A stretch of DNA of 10,956 nt from JACDDK01 sp035689095 (GTDB lineage Bacteria; Actinomycetota; Rubrobacteria; Rubrobacterales; Rubrobacteraceae): contig DASSMB010000067.1 of the NCBI GenBank assembly GCA_035689095.1, positions 1-10,956 on the forward strand, given 5' to 3'. Of this stretch, positions 6,514 through 10,956 are shown piece after piece (position 1 is the stretch's first letter; each line of letters starts with the position of its first letter). The position numbers were made by a program, and so were the translations under genes. The notes beneath the pieces are model-generated. The model was not told the origin of the DNA. It worked only from the letters and a program-made list of their open reading frames with translations, and did no database searches.

Positions 6514-7750
6514 GACGCTCGACGCCCGCGACCGCAACCCGGAGGAGTTCGTCCGGGAGCTGCGCCGTCCGGGTGGTTTCCTCTCGCCGAAAGTGCGGGA
6601 CGCGGCGCGGCGGATCGTCGAGGACGTGCGCGAGAGAGGAGACGCCGCCCTCATCGAGTACACCGAGCGCTTCGACGGGGTGCGGCCGGACCCCATCCGG
6701 GTCTCCACGGAAGAGATAGCCGCCGCGCGGGAGTCTCTCTCCCCGGAGATAGAGGAGAGCTTCCGCGTCGCGATAGAGAACGTGCGCGCCTTCCATGTCC
6801 GGGAGATGGACCGTTCGTGGGAGATCAGCCGCAACGGCGCCACGACCGGGCAGCGTGTCCGGCCGCTGCGGAGGGCCGGCGTCTACGTCCCCGGCGGGCA
6901 CGGCGCGTACCCGAGCACGATGGTCATGGCCGCGGTGCCGGCGCAGGTAGCCGGGGTCGGTAGCATCTGCGTGTGCGCGCCTCCTGGCAGGGACGGCCGC
7001 GTGAGCGAGTGGGTGCTGGCGGTCGCCGGACTGCTCGGGCTCGACGAGGTACACGCCGTCGGGGGGGCGCAGGCGATCAGCGCGATGGCGTATGGTACGG
7101 AGAGCGTCGCGGCGGTCAACAAGATCGTCGGTCCCGGCAACGACTACGTGACGGCGGCGAAGCTGGAGGTCTTCGGCGTCGTCGGCGTGGACGCGCCGCA
7201 GGGACCGAGCGAGGTCGTCGTGATCGCCGACGCGAGCGCTTTCCCGGAGCGCGTCGCCCGCGACCTGATGGCCCAGGCCGAGCACCTCTCCGGCGCCTCA
7301 GCCATCCTGCTCACCCCGAGCGCGACCCTCATCGAGGAGGTCGAGCCGCTGCTCACCGGCGAGCCCGCCGATCTAATAACCCTGGTCCGGGTCCGGGACC
7401 TGGCGCAGGCTGTCGAGATCTCCAACCACTACGCCCCGGAGCACGCGCACGTTATCTCCGAGGACTACGAAGCAATCGTCCAGGGACTCGACGCCGCCGG
7501 GATGGTCGCCATCGGAGACTTCAGCCCGGTGGCTCTCGGGGATTACGCTGCCGGGCCGTCGCACGCGCTGCCCACGGGCGGCGCGGCGTCGTGGGCCTCG
7601 GCTCTCGGCACCCACGACTTCACCGCCCGCACCAACTACATCCACTTCACGCAGGAGGCGCTGCGGGAGATCGGACCGCACGTGGAGCGCCTCGCGCGCC
7701 TCGAAGGCTTCGAGAACCACGCGGAGAGCGTCGGGGTGCGGCTCAAGTAG
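6506..7750 (+). CDS. hisD: Histidinol dehydrogenase
   Basis: HisD is the zinc enzyme that oxidises L-histidinol to L-histidine in two NAD-dependent steps (EC 1.1.1.23). The 414-residue protein spans the whole family. Seen are GVYVPGGHGAYPSTMVM, VGGAQAISAMAYGTE, KIVGPGNDYVTAAK, GPSEVVVIAD, the zinc ligands Gln257 and His260 (QAEH), catalytic Glu312-His313 (APEH), Asp346 in GDYAAGPSHALPT, and the C-terminal zinc ligand His405 (ENHAESV). All key residues are present. Start is TTG 6506, 5 nt after GGGAGG (6495-6500), and lies inside the end of hisG, so translation is probably coupled. A 38-nt gap separates it from the preferred hisB start. Confidence 0.97.
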   Translation: MARTLDARDRNPEEFVRELRRPGGFLSPKVRDAARRIVEDVRERGDAALIEYTERFDGVRPDPIRVSTEEIAAARESLSPEIEESFRVAIENVRAFHVREMDRSWEISRNGATTGQRVRPLRRAGVYVPGGHGAYPSTMVMAAVPAQVAGVGSICVCAPPGRDGRVSEWVLAVAGLLGLDEVHAVGGAQAISAMAYGTESVAAVNKIVGPGNDYVTAAKLEVFGVVGVDAPQGPSEVVVIADASAFPERVARDLMAQAEHLSGASAILLTPSATLIEEVEPLLTGEPADLITLVRVRDLAQAVEISNHYAPEHAHVISEDYEAIVQGLDAAGMVAIGDFSPVALGDYAAGPSHALPTGGAASWASALGTHDFTARTNYIHFTQEALREIGPHVERLARLEGFENHAESVGVRLK

Positions 7751-7788
7751 GCGGGGGCGGTTGTTTTCTGATGGACCAGAGGAGGAGC

Positions 7789-8373
7789 ATGCAGCGGAAG
7801 GGTAGCGCGGAGCGGAAGACGGGGGAGACCTTCGTCCGGGTGAGCCTGGACCTGGACGGCACGGGCGTGGCGGAGGTCTCAACGGGCGTGGGGTTCCTGG
7901 ACCATCTCCTGCACCTCCTCGCTCACCACTCCGGCATGGACCTCAATGTCGAGGCCCAGGGCGATACGTGGGTGGACGACCACCATACGGTCGAGGACAC
8001 GGGGCTGGTGCTCGGCCGCGCGTTCGATGAGGCGCTCGGAGACAGGAACGGGATAGTGCGCTTTGCTGATGCGAGCGCGCCGCTCATCGAGTCTCTCTCG
8101 ACGGCGGTGGTGGACCTCGGCGGGCGCAGCCACCTCACCTGCAACCTCGGGCCGATGCCGGAGAAGATCGGGACGTTCGACGTGGAGCTCGTGCAGGAGT
8201 TCCTGCGCGCCTTTACCCAGTACGGACACTTCACCCTCCACTTCAACTGCCACTACGGCGAGAACGCCCATCACAAGGTCGAGGCCGGAATCAAGGCGCT
8301 CGCTGTGGCGCTAAGGGAGGGCATGGCTCCCAGGAGCGGCGGCAGCGCCTCCACGAAAGGAGTGATCGATTAG
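7789..8373 (+). CDS. hisB: Imidazoleglycerol-phosphate dehydratase
   Basis: This manganese enzyme dehydrates imidazoleglycerol phosphate to imidazole acetol phosphate (EC 4.2.1.19). At 194 residues it is the monofunctional form, without the histidinol-phosphate phosphatase domain fused in enterobacteria. The two metal-binding repeats are seen as DDHHTVED (63-70) and ENAHHKVEAGIKAL (from 158; His161, His162, Glu165), together with GVGFLDHLLHLLAHH (33-47). One departure is APLIESL (97-103) where relatives usually read PLDEAL. ATG 7789 gives MQRKGSAERKTGET, the usual family beginning, with GAGGAGGA close upstream. An in-frame ATG at 7771 would add six residues and has only a GGGGGCGG far upstream, so it is less likely but possible. 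Confidence 0.94.
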   Translation: MQRKGSAERKTGETFVRVSLDLDGTGVAEVSTGVGFLDHLLHLLAHHSGMDLNVEAQGDTWVDDHHTVEDTGLVLGRAFDEALGDRNGIVRFADASAPLIESLSTAVVDLGGRSHLTCNLGPMPEKIGTFDVELVQEFLRAFTQYGHFTLHFNCHYGENAHHKVEAGIKALAVALREGMAPRSGGSASTKGVID

Positions 8374-8374
8374 C

Positions 8375-9028
8375 TTGGCTGACCGGGGCAGCGGCGTGCG
8401 GGCGGTCGTCTTCGACCTGGGGGGCGTATTGATCGACTGGGACCCCAGATACCTGTACCGCAAGATCTTCGCCGGCGAGGAGGAGATGGAGGACTTCCTG
8501 ACAAAGGTCGCCACGTTCGAGTGGCACCTGGAGCAGGACCGGGGACGGACGCGGAAGGAGGGGACTGCGCTCCTTCTCTCCCAATACCCGTGGTATGAGC
8601 AGGAGATCGAAGCGTACTACGAGCGATGGGACGAGATGTTCGGCGGACCCATCGAAGAGACCGTGGGCGTGCTGCGGGGCCTGCGCGAGCGAGGACTCCC
8701 GCTCTACGCCCTCACGAACTGGTCTGCGGAGGTCTTCCCGCTCGCACGGGAGCAGTACGATTTCCTGGCGTGGTTCGATGACATAGTCGTCTCGGGAGAG
8801 GAGCGCATGCTAAAGCCGGAGAAAGAGATATACGGCGTGCTCGTCGAGCGTACCGGCCTGGACCCCGCCACGACCGTATTCATAGACGACTCGCCCGCGA
8901 ACGTCCACGCTGCCAGGGAACTGGGTTTTACCGGCATAGAGTTCCGGGACGCGGATCAACTCCGGGAAGACCTGGAGCGGCTGGAAGTCCTGCCCACTGC
9001 TTCCAAGAGGCCGGTGCCCGATGCCTGA
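8375..9028 (+). CDS. HAD-superfamily hydrolase, candidate histidinol-phosphate phosphatase
   Basis: This 217-residue protein is a haloacid dehalogenase superfamily hydrolase, with a helical cap (about 24-95) between motifs I and II. Catalytic motifs are VVFDLGGVL (nucleophile Asp14), LTNWS (Thr114), MLKPEKEIY (Lys147) and FIDDSPANV (Asp171-Asp172). The position two after the nucleophile is Gly16 and not the usual acid/base Asp, as in the YihX-like and epoxide-hydrolase N-terminal phosphatase groups, so the class is clear but the substrate is not. It sits between hisB and hisH, and its stop overlaps the hisH start by 8 bases. Since HisB here lacks a phosphatase domain and no PHP- or IMPase-type enzyme is nearby, removing phosphate from histidinol phosphate is the most natural role (inference). 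Start TTG 8375 follows AAAGGAG (8356-8362) by 12 nt; GTG 8396 is a possible shorter start. Confidence 0.92.
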   Translation: MADRGSGVRAVVFDLGGVLIDWDPRYLYRKIFAGEEEMEDFLTKVATFEWHLEQDRGRTRKEGTALLLSQYPWYEQEIEAYYERWDEMFGGPIEETVGVLRGLRERGLPLYALTNWSAEVFPLAREQYDFLAWFDDIVVSGEERMLKPEKEIYGVLVERTGLDPATTVFIDDSPANVHAARELGFTGIEFRDADQLREDLERLEVLPTASKRPVPDA

Positions 9029-9647
9029 GACCCTGAACGTGGCGATGGTTGACTACGACGCGGGGAATACGCTCTCGGTGAGGCGCGCGCTGGAGAAGGT
9101 CGGGGCGAATGTGGACCTCACCCCTGACCCGGACGTGGTCAGTAACGCGGACGCCGTGGTGCTCCCCGGCGTCGGGGCGTTCGGAGACTGCATGCGGGAG
9201 CTTCGCCGGCGCGGGATGGACGAGGCGTGCCTCGAAGCCTACCGCGCGGGCACGCCGTTCCTCGGCGTCTGCGTCGCTCTGCAGGTACTCTTCGAGGGTT
9301 CGGAGGAGTCGCCAGGAGTCGATGGACTGAGCATCTTGCCAGGAAACGTGGTCCGGTTCGCGGCGAACGGCCTGAAGGTCCCGCACATGGGCTGGAACGA
9401 GGTCGCGCTCTCCCGGTCCCATCCCGTACTCGACGGTCTGGACGGCGAGGCGTTCTACTTCGTCCACTCCTACTATCCGGAGCCGGCCGAGCCCGCGGAC
9501 GTGCTCGGGACCACCGATTATGGAGCGGAGTTTTGCTCCGCGGCGGGGAGGGAGAACCTGATCGCCGTGCAGTTCCACGCCGAGAAGAGCAGCCGCGCCG
9601 GGCTCAGGCTCTACGAGAACTTCCTTGACTGGGCGCGTAACTCTTGA
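9021..9647 (+). CDS. hisH: Imidazole glycerol phosphate synthase, glutamine amidotransferase subunit
   Basis: HisH hydrolyses glutamine and channels ammonia to HisF to make imidazoleglycerol phosphate and AICAR (EC 4.3.2.10). The 208-residue class I amidotransferase begins VAMVDYDAGN and contains LPGVGAFGD, PHMGWNEV, FYFVHSYY and LGTTDYGAEF. The triad is complete: Cys84, and His and Glu in QFHAEKS near the C-terminus. Two neighbours are unusual: the nucleophile elbow reads GVCVALQ where the family has GxCxGMQ, and FHAEKS replaces the common FHPEKS. Start ATG 9021 overlaps the HAD gene by 8 bases; AAGAGG lies at 9005-9010. Its stop overlaps the hisA TTG. The partner hisF is not in this window. 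Confidence 0.96.
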   Translation: MPETLNVAMVDYDAGNTLSVRRALEKVGANVDLTPDPDVVSNADAVVLPGVGAFGDCMRELRRRGMDEACLEAYRAGTPFLGVCVALQVLFEGSEESPGVDGLSILPGNVVRFAANGLKVPHMGWNEVALSRSHPVLDGLDGEAFYFVHSYYPEPAEPADVLGTTDYGAEFCSAAGRENLIAVQFHAEKSSRAGLRLYENFLDWARNS

Positions 9648-10369
9648 ACAGCTTTACCGTCTACCCGGCCATAGACCTGCGGGGCGGTCGTTGCGTGCGG
9701 CTCAAGCAGGGGGACTTCGGGCGTGTTCGGGAGTACGACGCCGACCCCGTGTCGCGGGCGCGGGAGTGGGAGAGGAGCGGCGCGGCGGCGCTGCACGTGG
9801 TTGACCTGGACGGGGCGGAGCGGGGACGCCCGGTGCAGTTGGACCTCATCGGCGAGATAGCCCGCTCCGTCGCCGTGCCGGTGCAGGTGGGCGGCGGGAT
9901 ACGCGCGCTGGAAGACCTGCGGGCCGTTATGGCGGCGGGAGCGAGCCGCGTGGTCATGGGCACGGCGGCTGTCGGCGACCGGGAGCTCAGGCTGCGGGCC
10001 GTCGAGGAGGCGGGCGATTCGCTGATAGTCGCCGTTGATGCGAGAGATGGTGTCGTGGCGACGCACGGCTGGCAGCGGGCGAGCGGGGTGGACGTTCTGG
10101 AGTTGTCCGAGGAGTTGTCCAGAGATGGCGTCGCTTCCGTCCTCTATACCGATGTAGCCCGCGACGGGATGGACCTGGGGGCGGCGCTCGAAAAGACCGC
10201 CGAGGTGGCCCGCCTCATCCCGACCATCGCCAGCGGCGGCGTGCGGGGCGCCGGAGACATCGCCGCCCTGAGAAAAATAGAAGGCGTGACCGGGGCCGTC
10301 GTCGGCACCGCGCTCTACGAGGGGAGCGTTACGCTGGAGGAGTTGCTCGCGGCGGCCGAAGCTCGCTGA
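9644..10369 (+). CDS. hisA: Phosphoribosylformimino-5-aminoimidazole carboxamide ribotide isomerase
   Basis: HisA is a TIM-barrel enzyme that isomerises ProFAR to PRFAR (EC 5.3.1.16). The 241-residue product is full length. The catalytic aspartates are Asp11 in PAIDLRGG and Asp170 in YTDVARDG; the phosphate-binding loops appear as VQVGGGIR and IASGGVRG, followed by VVGTALYEG. Some actinobacteria use a dual-function PriA that also performs the tryptophan step TrpF. The PriA loop normally has Arg-Gly-Trp, while here it reads His141-Gly-Trp143, which leans towards ordinary HisA but does not decide it. Start TTG 9644 overlaps the hisH stop in TTGA. It is the last his gene in the window. Confidence 0.95.
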   Translation: MNSFTVYPAIDLRGGRCVRLKQGDFGRVREYDADPVSRAREWERSGAAALHVVDLDGAERGRPVQLDLIGEIARSVAVPVQVGGGIRALEDLRAVMAAGASRVVMGTAAVGDRELRLRAVEEAGDSLIVAVDARDGVVATHGWQRASGVDVLELSEELSRDGVASVLYTDVARDGMDLGAALEKTAEVARLIPTIASGGVRGAGDIAALRKIEGVTGAVVGTALYEGSVTLEELLAAAEAR

Positions 10370-10377
10370 GAACGAGC
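10361..10377 (+). repeat. Short inverted repeat at the hisA 3' end
   Basis: GCTCG and CGAGC flank a 7-nt loop that contains the hisA stop codon. Only 5 bp and no T-tract follows, so a terminator is possible but poorly supported. Confidence 0.2.
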
Positions 10378-10398
10378 GCCGAGCCGTTCACCGAAAAA

Positions 10399-10416
10399 AT
10401 CACTCATTTGAGTGAT
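10399..10416. promoter_or_regulatory. Perfect 18-bp palindrome, operator-like or minus-strand terminator
   Basis: ATCACTCATTTGAGTGAT is a perfect inverted repeat (8-bp arms, 2-nt centre), AT-rich against a GC-rich background. It lies 30 nt after hisA and about 90 nt before the RTX-type gene. Its size and form suit a binding site for a dimeric regulator. A run of six A's (10394-10399) sits on its left, so on the minus strand it reads as a weak stem followed by six T's, a possible terminator for leftward transcripts. The sequence alone cannot decide between these. Confidence 0.5.
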
Positions 10417-10504
10417 GCGCGGAGGACTCGAACGTGTATATCATGCTAGCGTTGCGGTGAGGAGGGCCGGGGCGTCGCGTCCTGTCCCCGAGAAAGGAGT
10501 AAGG

Positions 10505-10903
10505 ATGAGACGGCGGACGGTTCTTTTGCTGGCGGCGATGCTTCTAGCTGTCATGGCGGCCGGTGGGGTGGCCCTGGCGGCTACCATAGACGGCACGGCG
10601 GCGGATGACACCATCAACGGTACGAGAGGCTCGGATACCATTGACGGCCGTGGGGGCGACGACTTGATCCGCGGCTTCAGGGGAGCGGACTCCCTTACGG
10701 GAGGCTCGGGCGACGATACGATCAATGCCGGTCCGCTCGATGAGAAGGCGATGGACACCGTCTCCGGGGGTGGCGGTAACGACCGGATCCGGGCTCGCAA
10801 CGTCCCGGCTGCGAAAGACGTCATAGACTGCGGTAAGGGCTTCGACACGGTCGTCGTGGACTCGAAGGACGTTTTCTCGGGCTGTAACCGCGTTTTCCGC
10901 TAA
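10505..10903 (+). CDS. Small secreted protein with RTX-like calcium-binding repeats
   Basis: This 132-residue protein starts with a Sec signal peptide: MRRRT, a hydrophobic core (6-24) and a probable cleavage after ALA (25). It then has five consecutive nonapeptides of the hemolysin-type GGxGxDxUx kind (30-74; for example GTRGSDTID, GRGGDDLIR, GGSGDDTIN) and a sixth, separated one (GGGGNDRIR, 88-96). Such repeats form a calcium-binding parallel beta-roll. The C-terminal part contains DCGKGFDTVVVD and SGCNRVFR, with Cys109 and Cys127 that could form a disulfide. No enzymatic domain is present, so the role outside the cell is unknown. Start ATG 10505 follows AAAGGAG (10493-10499) at 5 nt. It is probably a separate transcription unit from the his operon, with a 135-nt gap. 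Nothing recognisable follows it up to 10956. Confidence 0.9.
   Translation: MRRRTVLLLAAMLLAVMAAGGVALAATIDGTAADDTINGTRGSDTIDGRGGDDLIRGFRGADSLTGGSGDDTINAGPLDEKAMDTVSGGGGNDRIRARNVPAAKDVIDCGKGFDTVVVDSKDVFSGCNRVFR
10592..10726 (+). repeat. Five tandem 27-bp units encoding RTX nonapeptides
   Basis: Five in-frame 27-bp units encode residues 30-74 of the secreted protein, each starting with Gly and carrying an Asp at position 6 of the nonapeptide. They are similar at the protein level and diverged at the DNA level, so this is an old repeat and not a recent slippage array. Confidence 0.75.
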
Positions 10904-10956
10904 CGACAATTACGGTTAAGGAGTCTGGCTAAGAAGTCTCAGCGCCCCGGCTTACC

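Noticed and set aside
6973..7788. Plus-strand open frame running through hisD into hisB
   Set aside because: Only the part from 7789 (or 7771) encodes HisB; the rest is Arg/Gly-rich shadow translation of hisD.
9644..10369. Dual-function PriA (HisA/TrpF)
   Set aside because: The loop Arg typical of PriA is His141 here. Not excluded, but HisA is the better-supported name.
10412..10504. Upstream extension of the RTX-type gene
   Set aside because: The frame is open but contains no signal peptide, while ATG 10505 has a well-placed AAAGGAG and begins a clean signal peptide.
1..10956. tRNA/rRNA genes, CRISPR arrays, insertion sequences, phage or defence genes
   Set aside because: None was recognised on reading both strands; nearly all sequence is accounted for by metabolic genes.

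Overview
The window is GC-rich bacterial chromosome (strong G/C bias at third codon positions) carrying ordinary metabolic genes and no mobile elements. GTG and TTG starts are frequent, start/stop overlaps are tight, there is a secreted RTX-type repeat protein, and the amylosucrase resembles those of Deinococcus-type bacteria. This suggests a high-GC Gram-positive lineage, most likely a Rubrobacter-like deep-branching actinobacterium. That assignment is inferred from general protein flavour and not shown by any marker gene.

Left part (1-4501): a partial amylosucrase gene runs off the left edge on the minus strand, with a well-formed promoter. Facing away from it is purU (formyltetrahydrofolate deformylase). 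Next comes an exported or membrane-anchored protein of unknown function, with a charged linker and a probable TIM-barrel domain, whose only well-placed start codon appears to be CTG. A glutathione S-transferase family gene converges on it from the minus strand.

Central and right part (4610-10369): a compact histidine biosynthesis operon, hisZ-hisG-hisD-hisB-(HAD phosphatase)-hisH-hisA. HisG is the short form that needs HisZ, and HisZ is encoded immediately upstream. hisZ/hisG, hisG/hisD, HAD/hisH and hisH/hisA overlap by 4-8 bases, which suggests translational coupling, and hisZ may be read from a nearly leaderless transcript. The operon supplies step 1 (HisZG), the amidotransferase half of imidazole glycerol phosphate synthase (HisH), the isomerase (HisA), the dehydratase (HisB) and the last enzyme (HisD). 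hisC, hisF and hisI/hisE are absent from this window. No classical histidinol-phosphate phosphatase is present, so the embedded HAD hydrolase is a good candidate for that step. HisH carries two unusual substitutions next to its catalytic residues.

Right end (10370-10956): a spacer holding a perfect 18-bp AT-rich palindrome leads to a small secreted protein with five RTX-like nonapeptide repeats and a Sec signal peptide. The last ~50 bases show no gene. No RNA genes, CRISPR, IS elements or phage genes were recognised. No wholly new multi-gene system is evident. The best leads are the unknown TIM-barrel-like protein, the HAD enzyme inside the his operon, and the substituted HisH.
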